This document shows, in pieces, positions 42,557 to 52,351 of a stretch of 64,000 nt of DNA (positions within the stretch are counted from its first letter, which is position 1; every line of letters begins with the position of its first letter). The notes under the pieces were generated by a model. The model ran no database searches and had not been told where the DNA came from. It worked only from the letters and a program-made list of their open reading frames with translations. The stretch is from JANNAT01 sp031384605 (GTDB taxonomy: Bacteria; Pseudomonadota; Alphaproteobacteria; Rhodobacterales; Rhodobacteraceae), in assembly GCA_031384605.1 (NCBI GenBank), contig JANNAT010000051.1, positions 31,606 through 95,605 on the forward strand, read 5' to 3'. The translations under genes were made by a program, and so were the position numbers.

Positions 42557-44254
42557 ATGATCCTAACTCTGGTCTGGCACATTTGGAAAACCTTGGCAGT
42601 GCGCCTTGTCGCCGCCTGTTTCGCAGTCTTGTGTATTGCAACCCCGTCGTTTGCCGAACGGCTGGCGCTGGTTGTGGGCAATGCCAACTATGATGTTGCC
42701 CCCGATCTGGCAAATCCGACCAATGACGCAACCGCGATTGCCGATGCGCTGACCCGGCTGGGTTTCAAAGTAACGTTGCTGACCGATGCGGGCGGAAAAT
42801 CCTTGTGGCAAGAGTTGGATACGTTCATTGCCCAAGCGGAAACCGCCGAAAGCGCCGTGTTCTTTTACTCCGGGCATGCCTTCCAGATGAGTGGCGTAAA
42901 CTATCTGGTGCCGGTGACTGCCAAGCTGGAAAGCCGTGAATCCGCCAAAGAAGAAGCATGGAGCCTTGATGGCATCATCGCCCGGCTGCAAAGCCGGTCG
43001 CGGCAGACGCTGATTTTTCTTGATGCCTGCCGCAATGATCCATTGCCAGCGTCTGTGCGCGGATCAGGGGCGGCAACCGACGGTCTGGCGCGGGTGCAAA
43101 CCGGTGTTGGCACCTTTGTCGCGTTTTCGACGGCACCCGGCAGTGTGACAATTGACGGCATCAGCGGCGCGCAGAACAGCCCCTTCACAACAGCGCTGCT
43201 AAAGCACATCGAAACGGACGGCATCTCGATTTCGGACATGATGATCGAAGTGCGCAATGATGTGGAAAACGCCACCTTGCGCAAACAGGTGCCTTGGGAT
43301 CAATCCAGCCTAAGCGAGCAGTTCTATTTTGTGCCTCCGGTAGAGGTTAGCAAACAGGAACTTAGCGAAGCTGATTATGAATTGCTGGCAGAACTGTCCC
43401 CAGATGACCGCACTAAGTTCTTGGCATTGCTGGCGGAATCCGGGTTTGATGAATCGTCGCTTGCAATTGCCGACGCCGCAATAGCGCTTGCCGAGGCCAA
43501 TCTGGAAGAAGTTGCGGACGAAACAACCTTCCTAAGCGCCGCATCAGTTGACGTTGATCCTGCGGCTGTTGCGGCCCTTGACCCGACCATCGACGGCGAC
43601 GCCATGCCAGAGTTTGACTCGGTCGAAAGTGACGTTGTGCTGGGCCAGATCAGTGATGCAAATATTTCCGAAATCACATCCGCCGAAGACGATCCCACTG
43701 CTCCGATCCGGCTGGCGGCGCTTGACTGGGATACCCGCGACATTTCAATCAATGACGTCACGATCACCCGCATGCGGTTGACGGGCCGGTTGATTGTTCC
43801 GGATTCAGACACCAACCGCGCGCTCTTGGCTGCGATTGATCCACGGCTTGCCGAAGACCAGACAGTTCTTACCGTCGCACCCGAAGAATTGGCGCGTGCC
43901 GTCCAAACCCAGCTAAAGCGCGTCGGCTGCTATCAGATGGCGGTTGATGGATCCTGGGGCAAAGGATCGCGCACCGCTTTGACGAGCTACTATCTGGCCA
44001 AGAAAGCCGTTCCCGAAACCCTGGAACCGACGGACAGCCTTTTCGTCCGCCTGTCGGAAGAGCCAAAAGTTGTCTGCGCGACACGGGTTGCGAAATCGGC
44101 CGTCAGAACCGGCAAACGCACAGTGACGGCAGACGCTTCGCAAGCCGACGTAGGTAAGGTGGACATCAAGTCCAAAAAGAAAACTGGCAAAAAGCAGGAA
44201 ACGGCCAAAACCCGGATCACCAAGGGCACTATCGGGATCACCGGGTCGTTTTAA
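42557..44254 (+). CDS. Exported caspase-family (C14) protein with peptidoglycan-binding-like segment
   Basis: The 565-residue protein has a signal peptide (about 1-33, ending SFA) and then a caspase p20-like domain (about 34-265). The catalytic dyad is visible: His107 in FYSGHAFQM and Cys158 in FLDACRNDP. The start LALVVGNANYD and the SLDGIIARLQ region are typical of bacterial caspase-like proteins. The linker (about 290-400) is acidic and Ala-rich. Residues about 444-483 (ARAVQTQLKRVGCYQMAVDG, then SWGKGSRTALTSY) resemble a peptidoglycan-binding type 1 fold. The C terminus is Lys-rich. It lies in a gene set with the peptidoglycan hydrolase that follows 18 bp downstream. Periplasmic action on cell-wall or effector substrates is inference. 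Confidence 0.85.
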   Translation: MILTLVWHIWKTLAVRLVAACFAVLCIATPSFAERLALVVGNANYDVAPDLANPTNDATAIADALTRLGFKVTLLTDAGGKSLWQELDTFIAQAETAESAVFFYSGHAFQMSGVNYLVPVTAKLESRESAKEEAWSLDGIIARLQSRSRQTLIFLDACRNDPLPASVRGSGAATDGLARVQTGVGTFVAFSTAPGSVTIDGISGAQNSPFTTALLKHIETDGISISDMMIEVRNDVENATLRKQVPWDQSSLSEQFYFVPPVEVSKQELSEADYELLAELSPDDRTKFLALLAESGFDESSLAIADAAIALAEANLEEVADETTFLSAASVDVDPAAVAALDPTIDGDAMPEFDSVESDVVLGQISDANISEITSAEDDPTAPIRLAALDWDTRDISINDVTITRMRLTGRLIVPDSDTNRALLAAIDPRLAEDQTVLTVAPEELARAVQTQLKRVGCYQMAVDGSWGKGSRTALTSYYLAKKAVPETLEPTDSLFVRLSEEPKVVCATRVAKSAVRTGKRTVTADASQADVGKVDIKSKKKTGKKQETAKTRITKGTIGITGSF

Positions 44255-44272
44255 GACGGGTGGCCGTTCGAT

Positions 44273-46564
44273 ATGGAAATCGACCCCCGCTTTAAGGCCG
44301 CACGTCAAAAGGCTGCTAAGCGCCGCCGCAACACCTGGCTTGTCCCGACATTAATTTTTAGTGGCGGCAGTTTTCTTGTCGGGATGTTGGTTTTAGGGCT
44401 GTATTTTGGCGGTATCATTTCGTTTGGCACCACCAATGCACCAGATGAAGTTGCTGCTGAAGACACCGCGGACGGTGCTGCGGTTTCTTACGCCGCCGCC
44501 TTTGTCGATTTGCCCGGCGATCCGATGTTGCTGCAGTTTGACACCAGTGCAGCGGCCGAGAAAACCCGCAAAATCTTGCGCCCACTGGATATTTCGGCAG
44601 ATCGCGCATCCTCGGACTTGTCTTTGTTAACGGATGATCTGATCACCGCCGAAGAACGGTTGATCACCACAATCCCGTCCAGCCGCGAAGATTTTGCCTT
44701 TTTTCAAGCGCAACGCGCGGCACCGGGCATTCCAGCCAAACCGGTGGTTCAAGAACAACCCGCACCGGCGCTGATCGAAACAATAGTTGCCGAAGGCGAT
44801 GATTCCAGTTGGGGTGAAAGCCTTGATGGCTCAGACACATCCGCGCCCGACACCTATACCAAAACAAAAATTGAAGACACAACCAGCCTAAATTTCATCC
44901 TTCCCGAAAATCAACGCATTAAGCCTTATGAAGATGTCATCCTGCGGCTGAAATCCAAAGGCGATCTGGCGTCGCTGATGATAGAAAATGGTATGGATGC
45001 GGCGGCTTCAAAAAAGTTTTCCGAGGCGGCTTTGCTGTTTATCCCCGCTTTGGCAACGCTGGACAACGGCTATGTCGTTGCCATGCGGTCTGCACAGCGC
45101 AGAAATCTGAAAATTCCCGTTCAGCTGACCCTTGTCACCGCCGACACGTTTTTCGGCAGCGTTGCCATCAACGATACCGGCACAATCGTGACATCAGCCG
45201 ATCCATGGGTGGATCAGGATTTGTTTTCTTTGGCGGATGGAAAGGTTGAAGCAGCCACCGAAACGGGGCGTAAATTCCGACTGCTGGATGCATTCTATTC
45301 CGCAGCAATCCGAAATGGCGTGCCGTCCGCTGTTGTTGCCGAAACGATTGTGCTGATGAGCCAGTCTTTTGATCTGGAAAGCTTTGCTGCACCCGGCGAC
45401 AAGATGACTCTGCTTTACTCGCGCGAACCGGGCAGTGAAGGATCTGGTCCCGGCCAAGTGCTTTATGCCTCGATAAAGGGCGAAGGAAAGTCACTGGAAT
45501 GCAGCGTTTATAAAGTGGTTGGCAAAGAAGACTATGCCTGTTTTGGCCAGGGTGCCGGCGGCACTGCTGCTGCTTCCAGTGGCGGAGGGGTAAGTTTGCG
45601 GCCCGGATTTGTTACACCGGCGAAGGGCGTTTTGACGTCGCGTTTCGGGCCCCGCATGCATCCGATTTTGAAAGTGGCCAAACTACACCGCGGCACCGAT
45701 TGGGCCGCGCCGATTGGCACCCCTGTGGTTGCAGCGTTTGATGGCACGATCGCATCGGCGGGCGACGGCGGCACCTATGGCAATCTGATCAAGATCACCC
45801 ATCCGGGCGGCAGTGAAACCCGTTACGCCCACCTCAGTGCCTTTGCCGAAGGCCTTAAGGCGGGGCAAGCGGTAAGCGCCGGACAGTTGATCGGCTATAT
45901 CGGCACAACGGGCCGGTCAACCGGGCCGCATTTGCATTTTGAGCTTTATGAGGGCGGCGAGGCTGTTGATCCTTTGGCCGCCGGTGGGGCGATTGTGGCC
46001 AGCGGCGGCGGTTCCGCCGTTGATACCTTGGTCGATCAGATCATCCGCGTGGAATCTGGTGGCAAGGCCGATGCCAAGAACCCGCTGTCAAGCGCAACCG
46101 GGTTGGGGCAGTTCATTTCTAGCACCTGGTTGCGGATGATGGCGCAATACCGGCCCGATCTTGCCAGCACGATGGACAAAGAGGCATTGTTGGCGCTGCG
46201 CAATGACCCAACGATCAGCCGCGAGATGATCACGGCACTGGCCCGCGAAGGTGAGGCCTATCTGCGCGCGCGGGGCCACGAAATTACCGCAGGCCGATTG
46301 TATCTGTGCCATTTTCTCGGGGCCGAAGGGGCGAATATGGCGCTGAACGCCCAAGATGATCAGTTGGTCGCCGATGTAATGGGCGCGGGGGTTATCAAAG
46401 CCAACCCGTTCCTTGCTGGCCGCACAATTGCCTATGTCAAGGAATGGGCCGAGCTGAAGATGAGCCGAAAAGGCGGCGGATCGCTGCCCGCCGCCGTGGT
46501 AATTCCGCCCGAAGTTTTGGCCTATCAGAAGGTGATTGAGGCTTTGCTTGGCAGCCCAACCTAG
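44273..46564 (+). CDS. Membrane-anchored M23 endopeptidase / lytic transglycosylase fusion
   Basis: The 763-residue protein has a basic N terminus and one membrane segment (about 24-49). An acidic linker and a helical domain like the Csd3/MepM N-domain (about 215-290) follow. Then comes an M23 domain with the zinc motifs HRGTDWAAP (about 472) and HLHFELYEG (about 553), and the core YGNLIKITHPGGSETRYAHL. The last part is a lytic transglycosylase-like domain with RVESGGKADAKNPLSSATG (catalytic Glu about 593) followed by GQFISSTWLRMM. Both activities target peptidoglycan, so it is probably a periplasmic wall-remodelling enzyme. It follows the caspase-like gene. A stop-adjacent palindrome lies before the convergent clpV. 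Confidence 0.85.
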   Translation: MEIDPRFKAARQKAAKRRRNTWLVPTLIFSGGSFLVGMLVLGLYFGGIISFGTTNAPDEVAAEDTADGAAVSYAAAFVDLPGDPMLLQFDTSAAAEKTRKILRPLDISADRASSDLSLLTDDLITAEERLITTIPSSREDFAFFQAQRAAPGIPAKPVVQEQPAPALIETIVAEGDDSSWGESLDGSDTSAPDTYTKTKIEDTTSLNFILPENQRIKPYEDVILRLKSKGDLASLMIENGMDAAASKKFSEAALLFIPALATLDNGYVVAMRSAQRRNLKIPVQLTLVTADTFFGSVAINDTGTIVTSADPWVDQDLFSLADGKVEAATETGRKFRLLDAFYSAAIRNGVPSAVVAETIVLMSQSFDLESFAAPGDKMTLLYSREPGSEGSGPGQVLYASIKGEGKSLECSVYKVVGKEDYACFGQGAGGTAAASSGGGVSLRPGFVTPAKGVLTSRFGPRMHPILKVAKLHRGTDWAAPIGTPVVAAFDGTIASAGDGGTYGNLIKITHPGGSETRYAHLSAFAEGLKAGQAVSAGQLIGYIGTTGRSTGPHLHFELYEGGEAVDPLAAGGAIVASGGGSAVDTLVDQIIRVESGGKADAKNPLSSATGLGQFISSTWLRMMAQYRPDLASTMDKEALLALRNDPTISREMITALAREGEAYLRARGHEITAGRLYLCHFLGAEGANMALNAQDDQLVADVMGAGVIKANPFLAGRTIAYVKEWAELKMSRKGGGSLPAAVVIPPEVLAYQKVIEALLGSPT

Positions 46565-46651
46565 AGCGTTTCGGGTTAAAGCTGAATCAGAATTCAAACC
46601 AAAAGTGTTTGAATTCTGATGCTTAAGATTTCAATGAAAACCCGAAACGCT
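46565..46651. terminator. Nested palindrome between convergent genes (bidirectional terminator / REP-like element)
   Basis: An outer repeat AGCGTTTCGGGTT (46565-46577) pairs with AACCCGAAACGCT (46639-46651). Inside it, TCAGAATTCAAAC (46587-46599) pairs with GTTTGAATTCTGA (46607-46619); both pairs are perfect. It starts right after the stop of the hydrolase gene and lies before the end of clpV, so it can terminate both. The form resembles palindromic intergenic elements found dispersed in Rhodobacteraceae genomes. Confidence 0.75.
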
Positions 46652-46676
46652 TTAGCTGCCCGGCACCTGACCAGTG

Positions 46677-49358
46677 TTAACTAAAATCGTAACCGATCTT
46701 GCCTTCTTTCATCACCACCTCGACGCCCTTCATATCGGTTTGGGCCACCATCCGCGACAGCACCTCGCGCGACAAATCTGGCAGGATCGAATTGCTGATG
46801 ATGTTGTCTACCATTCGGCCACCCGAATCCGGATCTTTGCATTGATCGACGATGAATGTCATCACCTCGGGCGAAACGGTCATCACCGCCCCATGGTTTT
46901 CCTTCATCCGGCGCACGATGGCCTTCAGTTTCAGCTTAACGATGCCCGACAGAACCTCGGCTGACAGCGGGAAATAGGGAATCGTCACGATGCGGCCCAG
47001 CAAGGCAGGCGGGAACACCCGGGTCAGATACGGCTTCATCGCCTCGGACAGATCATCCACATCGGGCCGGGTTTCACCCTTTTCGGCCATATCCATGATC
47101 ACTTCGGTGCCAACGTTCGATGTCAGCAAAATCAACGTGTTCTTGAAATTGATCGACCGGCCCGACCCATCTTCCATGATGCCCTTGTCGAACACCTGAA
47201 AGAACAACTCGTGCACGTCGGAATGCGCCTTTTCGATCTCATCCAGCAGGACCACTGAATAGGGTTTGCGGCGCACCGCTTCGGTCAATCGCCCGCCCTC
47301 GCCATAGCCGACATAGCCGGGGGGGGCACCTTTCAACAGACTAACGGTGTGCGCCTCTTGGAATTCGCTCATATTGATGGTGATGATGTTCTGCTCACCG
47401 CCATAAACCGCCTCGGCCAGCGCCAGCGCGGTTTCGGTTTTGCCCACACCCGACGGGCCGCACAGCATGAACACCCCAATCGGTTTGTTCGGGTTCGACA
47501 GTTTCGCCGATGCGGTTTCGATCCGCTTGGCGATCATTTCCAACCCGTGATCCTGCCCGATCACCCGTTCTTTCAACCGATCGCCCAGCATCAGGATCGA
47601 CTTCAACTCATCCGACACCATCTTGCCAGCAGGGATGCCTGTCCAATCGGAAATTACCGCTGCCACAACCTGCGCATCAACGTGGGCATAAATCTTACGC
47701 TGATCGGCGTCGCGCGCCTGCAGTTGCCGCACACTTTCCATCGCTTGCGGGCGCAGCGTTTCGGCATCGTCTGCAGTATCTTCGGCTGCCGTATCACCTT
47801 CGGGCACGGCGATCTTGATCTCGCCGCCAGCCATCTTTTTCCAGATGCCCAGCAGCTTATCGACCATCGACTTTTCTTCGGCATAATCCGCTTCTAAGGC
47901 CGCCAGATTAGTGCGTTCGGTCGCAAGCGCCTCGTGAATTTCGGCCACCCGTCCGCCCGCATCCTCGCCCAGATCGGCCTGACGTTCTTTCGCGGAAAGT
48001 TCGGTTTCCAAACTGGCAATCGTCGCCTTGCTGTCTTGAATGCTGGCAGGCGTGGTCGATTGGCTGATCGCCACCCGCGCGCAAGCCGTATCCAGCAGCG
48101 ACACTGCTTTATCCGGCAATTGCCGCGACGGGATATAGCGCGACGACAGGTTCACCGCCGCCACAATCGCCTCATCCGAAATCCGCACGTTATGGTGTGC
48201 CTCCATCGGGCCCAAAATGCCGCGCAGCATGTAACAGGCACGATCCACCGATGGCTCATCAATGGTGATCGGCTGAAACCGCCGCGTCATCGCCGGGTCT
48301 TTTTCGAAATACTTGGCGTATTCCATCCAAGTGGTCGCCCCAACCGTGCGCAAGGTGCCCCGCGCCAAGGCCGGTTTCAAAAGGTTCGCCGCATCACCCG
48401 TGCCCGCCGCCCCGCCCGCGCCCATCAGAGTATGGATTTCGTCGATGAACAAGATAATCGGCACCGGGCTGGCCTGCACTTCGTCAATCACCGACCGCAA
48501 GCGCTGTTCAAACTCGCCCTTCATGCTGGCCCCGGCCTGCAACAGCCCTAAGTCCAGCATGAACAGTTTGTTGCCTTGCAATTTCGGCGGAACATCCCCC
48601 GAGGCAAGCCGCTGCGCAAAGCCTTCGACAACAGCGGTTTTGCCAACGCCCGCTTCACCGGTCAAAATCGGGTTGTTTTGGCGGCGGCGCAGCAGAATGT
48701 CGATGATCTGGCGAATTTCCTCGTCACGGCCAACGATTGGGTCCATCTTACCGCTGGCGGCCACTTCGGTCATATCCACCGCAAACCGCGCCAAGGCCGT
48801 GGTGCCACCAACGCCGCCGCCCGCCGCCGCCCCGCCAGGCGCGCGCCCCACCCCCGTGCCATCCATCGGGCGCATATCTTCTTCGTCACTGTCTTTCCAG
48901 GCAGACCGCGCCTCAGAGATCAGGCTTTCCACGTTGATTTCATTGAAAACCTTGGAAATCTGCGCCAGCTTGGCCCGGGTTTCCTTATCCTTCAAAACCG
49001 CCACCAGAACATGGCCCGTGCGGATCTGCGCCTCGGCGAACATCAGTGTGGCATAGCGCCAGCCATGATCCATCATTGTCGTCAGCGCCTCAGAGATCGC
49101 CGGCATTTCAGTGGCGTTCTTTTTGAAACTGTCGATTACATTGCCCAGATCCTTGACCAATTGCGCGCGGTCCAGCTTGAAATGCTGCAAGGTCATCGAC
49201 AGATCAGACTTGGGATTCGTCGCGATATGGAACATCCAATGCGACAGCTCGACATTGCGGTTGCCTTCGTTTTTGGCATGCCGCATGGATTTTACAAAGG
49301 CGTCATAGCCGACGCGGTTCAACTTGCCTGCAACGGTTTCAATGCTGATATCGCTCAT
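46677..49358 (-). CDS. clpV: ClpV (TssH), T6SS sheath-recycling AAA+ ATPase
   Basis: ClpV disassembles the contracted TssB/TssC sheath. The 893-residue protein has an N-terminal domain (about 1-160), a Gly/Ala-rich linker, then two AAA+ modules with Walker A loops GEAGVGKTAVVEG (about 233) and GPSGVGKTETALA (about 632) and a coiled middle domain. The LFIDEIHTLMGAGG-type Walker B (ILFIDEIHTLMGAGG) is present. A T6SS role rather than ClpB is supported by the N-domain and by the adjacent tssG. It ends the minus-strand operon. Confidence 0.96.
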   Translation of the reverse strand: MSDISIETVAGKLNRVGYDAFVKSMRHAKNEGNRNVELSHWMFHIATNPKSDLSMTLQHFKLDRAQLVKDLGNVIDSFKKNATEMPAISEALTTMMDHGWRYATLMFAEAQIRTGHVLVAVLKDKETRAKLAQISKVFNEINVESLISEARSAWKDSDEEDMRPMDGTGVGRAPGGAAAGGGVGGTTALARFAVDMTEVAASGKMDPIVGRDEEIRQIIDILLRRRQNNPILTGEAGVGKTAVVEGFAQRLASGDVPPKLQGNKLFMLDLGLLQAGASMKGEFEQRLRSVIDEVQASPVPIILFIDEIHTLMGAGGAAGTGDAANLLKPALARGTLRTVGATTWMEYAKYFEKDPAMTRRFQPITIDEPSVDRACYMLRGILGPMEAHHNVRISDEAIVAAVNLSSRYIPSRQLPDKAVSLLDTACARVAISQSTTPASIQDSKATIASLETELSAKERQADLGEDAGGRVAEIHEALATERTNLAALEADYAEEKSMVDKLLGIWKKMAGGEIKIAVPEGDTAAEDTADDAETLRPQAMESVRQLQARDADQRKIYAHVDAQVVAAVISDWTGIPAGKMVSDELKSILMLGDRLKERVIGQDHGLEMIAKRIETASAKLSNPNKPIGVFMLCGPSGVGKTETALALAEAVYGGEQNIITINMSEFQEAHTVSLLKGAPPGYVGYGEGGRLTEAVRRKPYSVVLLDEIEKAHSDVHELFFQVFDKGIMEDGSGRSINFKNTLILLTSNVGTEVIMDMAEKGETRPDVDDLSEAMKPYLTRVFPPALLGRIVTIPYFPLSAEVLSGIVKLKLKAIVRRMKENHGAVMTVSPEVMTFIVDQCKDPDSGGRMVDNIISNSILPDLSREVLSRMVAQTDMKGVEVVMKEGKIGYDFS

Positions 49359-49400
49359 CTGTCCCTAGTCCTTTCAATGTCTTAAACGACTTATTCAAAC

Positions 49401-50417
49401 TTAACTGGCCTTACGCTCTGACGAAAAAACCGCGTCACTGCGGTAGGTTCCCGGAATGGCAGGCGGTGGGGCCATCCAACCCGTCCACCCCAACGCCCCG
49501 CCTTTGCCCAGCGCCATCCCCGTGATCTGGTCGGCGGGCAACGAAGGCGCGATGTCTACCTCGATCTCATGGCCAAGATACCAGAACAGCAGCTCTGTCA
49601 GGCGAATAAAATTGGCAGCACCGGGTAAAAAGCTTTGATATTCTGCAAGGCTTTCGGTGCGCACGCCGATCTGGATCTTTTCGTTCACCCCCTGAACGCG
49701 GCTGCCCAACCGGCAATCACGGCCAAGCGAGCTGCCAACAGACCCCAGTCGTGACATATCGCTGGGCTCGAATGGCAACCAAACCGGAATATTCTCTTCA
49801 ATCGTAATCGCCACACCGCACAGCTTTTCCAGTATTTGCCGCAACCGCACCGGGCTTTTAACGCGCGCCGCGGCGATCCCCACCAAAGGCAATCGCGCGA
49901 TATCGGGAACCTTGCCGCGATTGCGCAGCGCCGCAGATGCCCCGCCAATCGGCGCACCAATATAAACCTGAAACCGGTCATCAGAGGGGTGATCGAACTG
50001 ACAAATACCGCGTGCATCTGACCAAGCCCGAAAAAACATCTGCTGAAACCGATTGGTAAAGATATCCGCCAATCGCACAAAGGCATCGTCGCCAAAGCGA
50101 TACCACTGTTCAACCTCTGCCGTGGTGTTCAGCGGCAACGCCCCCTGTGGGCCGAAATACCCCAAAAACGCCGACCGCACCCGCAGTTTTCCGCCATCGC
50201 GGTCTTGCACCTGGGTGACGTTTGCATCGGGAAAGGCCTGAAACGGTTCCTGGCCCAGCCGGACAGTTTCTTCTTTCAAGGTTTGGTTGCGGCCAATGCG
50301 CGGCAGTTTCGGATTGGCGCGTTCCATCTCCCGCAGCAGCGCGAAAAACCCAAAATCGGCAGGGCGGGCCATTAGGGCCACCCGGCGTTCCGATGGTTTT
50401 TTGCCTGCCTTCGTCAT
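49401..50417 (-). CDS. tssG: TssG, T6SS baseplate protein
   Basis: TssG is a wedge component of the T6SS baseplate. The 338-residue protein has DFGFFALLREMERANPKLPR (about 20-39), then RIGRNQTLKEETVRLGQEP, GYFGPQGALPLNTTAEVEQ and the AWSDARGICQF region typical of TssG. It overlaps tssF by 4 bp. The last part ends in GGALGWTGWMAPPPAI-type sequence. Length is in the family range. Confidence 0.93.
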   Translation of the reverse strand: MTKAGKKPSERRVALMARPADFGFFALLREMERANPKLPRIGRNQTLKEETVRLGQEPFQAFPDANVTQVQDRDGGKLRVRSAFLGYFGPQGALPLNTTAEVEQWYRFGDDAFVRLADIFTNRFQQMFFRAWSDARGICQFDHPSDDRFQVYIGAPIGGASAALRNRGKVPDIARLPLVGIAAARVKSPVRLRQILEKLCGVAITIEENIPVWLPFEPSDMSRLGSVGSSLGRDCRLGSRVQGVNEKIQIGVRTESLAEYQSFLPGAANFIRLTELLFWYLGHEIEVDIAPSLPADQITGMALGKGGALGWTGWMAPPPAIPGTYRSDAVFSSERKAS

Positions 50418-52351
50418 ATCAACGGCCCTTGCCCCGTGCGCGGTGGCCAGGTCTTTACGATGCCCCGCTGATCCGTCTGGATAACCACTTGCGTAAAGCT
50501 GTTGACCGAGGCGTATTCCGCCAGAAACCGATCCAGAATTGCCCCCATCAGAAAAACGCCAGACCCTTCAAACGCACGCTCGTCGAATTTCAGCACCACC
50601 TCGGTACCGCGCGCCGCATGATAACCGCCCGCGCGACGAATCGTGCGCACCACCGGGCGGCTGGTAACCGATTTCAACCCTTGCAGCTGTCGTTCACTGA
50701 TCTGACTGGACACATCGGTAAACAGCGTCAACAGTTCGCGCAGACCGGCAGCGGCGTCTTTGCTGCCGCGATTGTCCAACCCCAAAAAGTTCAGCGACAA
50801 AAAGCTGATAAGCCGCCAATGCACCGGCCCGGAATTCATCCGGTGCGGCGCGTTCCGTTCCAGCTCCATCACGCTTTCCCGCGGCACCGTTGGCCCGGCA
50901 ATGCAGCGCAACGGCAGTGACGTATCGTCGTTCAAACGAAAATCAGCGCCCCCTTGGGCAATCGGTAAATATTGCGGCAGGTGCCGGTTTGAACACAACA
51001 GCTTAATTTGCAATCGCTTGACGCGCTCGTCGCTGTCCAGATGCCCCGGCTCATAGATCGAGATAAATGTTTCGCTGCCCGAATAGCCCTGCGTTTGGCC
51101 AAAGCGTTTTTCTTTTGCCCCTTTGCGGCGCGGGCGCTGCTTGGTGGTGAAATACAGCGCCTCGCGCGGCTGCATCACGTCGGCAGGCATGCCATACAAG
51201 GGATGCACTGGTATTTTGGTCTGCACGCCTGCATAAAACGCAAAGACCTCGCGGATACGGTGCACTTCGTAATGCGTTGACGGGCTTGAATCGGACGACA
51301 CCAGATATTCATGGCGCAAGCTGTCCAATTTAACCTGGCTGCAATTTTCTTCGAACAGGTTCACCGCCGGCGCGGCATACAACTTGAAATGATCGGCGTT
51401 CACCCGCGCCACCAGATTTGGGCGGACCGCGTCCATCTCGATCATCACGTCAAAGCCCGATGCCTTGATCAATGGAAACAACTTGCGCAGCCCTTTCAGG
51501 CGAAAGCCCAAAAATTTTTGCGGAAACAAGAAGAATTCGCGCAGCAAGCTAAACCCACGAAACACCCGCGTGTCCTCGGCAAAGATCGCTTCATCTTCGC
51601 CAAAGCCGATTTGCTCAAGAAAGTCTGGATCGACGCGCAAAAACACCGGATCGCCGCGCGCATCAAGATAGCGGATCGTCGCGCGATGGGCATTGGCGAA
51701 CAGATGTTCATAAATTGCGACGTTCTCACTTTGCTCGCCCGCCAGATGAACGGTCAGATGATCGGCCTTGATACCGGCAACTGATTTTCCCGGCTTGTCT
51801 TTGTCCGCCGCAGACACGGGACGCAGAAACGACAAAATTAACCCGCCAACTGTGCGCGCCTCTACCTCCAACCCCATGGATTGAAACACGGTTGGCCCTG
51901 AAACAAACCGCGCGGCAGACAGTCGCACCGGCCACAGTTCAAGCGGGGCAGACAGGCGAAAGCGGCACGAAATCCGCTGATCGCGGTCAACATAGCGCGC
52001 ATCCAGATAGGCCCCGGGGACAAAAACCTTGCCCTTCTCCATATCATCATCGCCATAAACCGGTTCGGCCTGCACCAGAATCGTGCTGGGCGTTGGGGCC
52101 ATGAAATTGGGCAGCAGCTGATCCAGCATCTCTGAGGTAAACGTCTCAAATTCCGTATCCAGCTTTAGCTGCACGCGGGCGGCCATAAAGGCGGCCCCTT
52201 CCAGCAGTCCGGCCACTGCCGGATCAAGGTTATCTTGCGTCAGCCCACCAAGACGTTCCGCGATACCAGGATAATCTTCGGCAAATTCCTTCGCGCCTTC
52301 ATACAGCAACGCCAATTCGCGGTTATAGGCCTCAAGAAATCCGCGATCCAT
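50414..52351 (-). CDS. tssF: TssF, T6SS baseplate protein
   Basis: TssF forms the baseplate wedge with TssG and TssK. The 645-residue protein has the family start (RGFLEAYNRELALLYEGAKE followed by FAEDYPGIAERLGG), the CRFRLSAPLELWPVRLSAAR region, and the PVHWRLISFLSLNFLGLDN stretch near residue 520, all typical of TssF. It abuts tssE at the start (single-base overlap) and overlaps tssG by 4 bp. Confidence 0.95.
   Translation of the reverse strand: MDRGFLEAYNRELALLYEGAKEFAEDYPGIAERLGGLTQDNLDPAVAGLLEGAAFMAARVQLKLDTEFETFTSEMLDQLLPNFMAPTPSTILVQAEPVYGDDDMEKGKVFVPGAYLDARYVDRDQRISCRFRLSAPLELWPVRLSAARFVSGPTVFQSMGLEVEARTVGGLILSFLRPVSAADKDKPGKSVAGIKADHLTVHLAGEQSENVAIYEHLFANAHRATIRYLDARGDPVFLRVDPDFLEQIGFGEDEAIFAEDTRVFRGFSLLREFFLFPQKFLGFRLKGLRKLFPLIKASGFDVMIEMDAVRPNLVARVNADHFKLYAAPAVNLFEENCSQVKLDSLRHEYLVSSDSSPSTHYEVHRIREVFAFYAGVQTKIPVHPLYGMPADVMQPREALYFTTKQRPRRKGAKEKRFGQTQGYSGSETFISIYEPGHLDSDERVKRLQIKLLCSNRHLPQYLPIAQGGADFRLNDDTSLPLRCIAGPTVPRESVMELERNAPHRMNSGPVHWRLISFLSLNFLGLDNRGSKDAAAGLRELLTLFTDVSSQISERQLQGLKSVTSRPVVRTIRRAGGYHAARGTEVVLKFDERAFEGSGVFLMGAILDRFLAEYASVNSFTQVVIQTDQRGIVKTWPPRTGQGPLI

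Noticed and set aside
48576..49385. 269-codon plus-strand frame opposite clpV
   Set aside because: Shadow of the clpV N-terminal coding region with no recognisable features.
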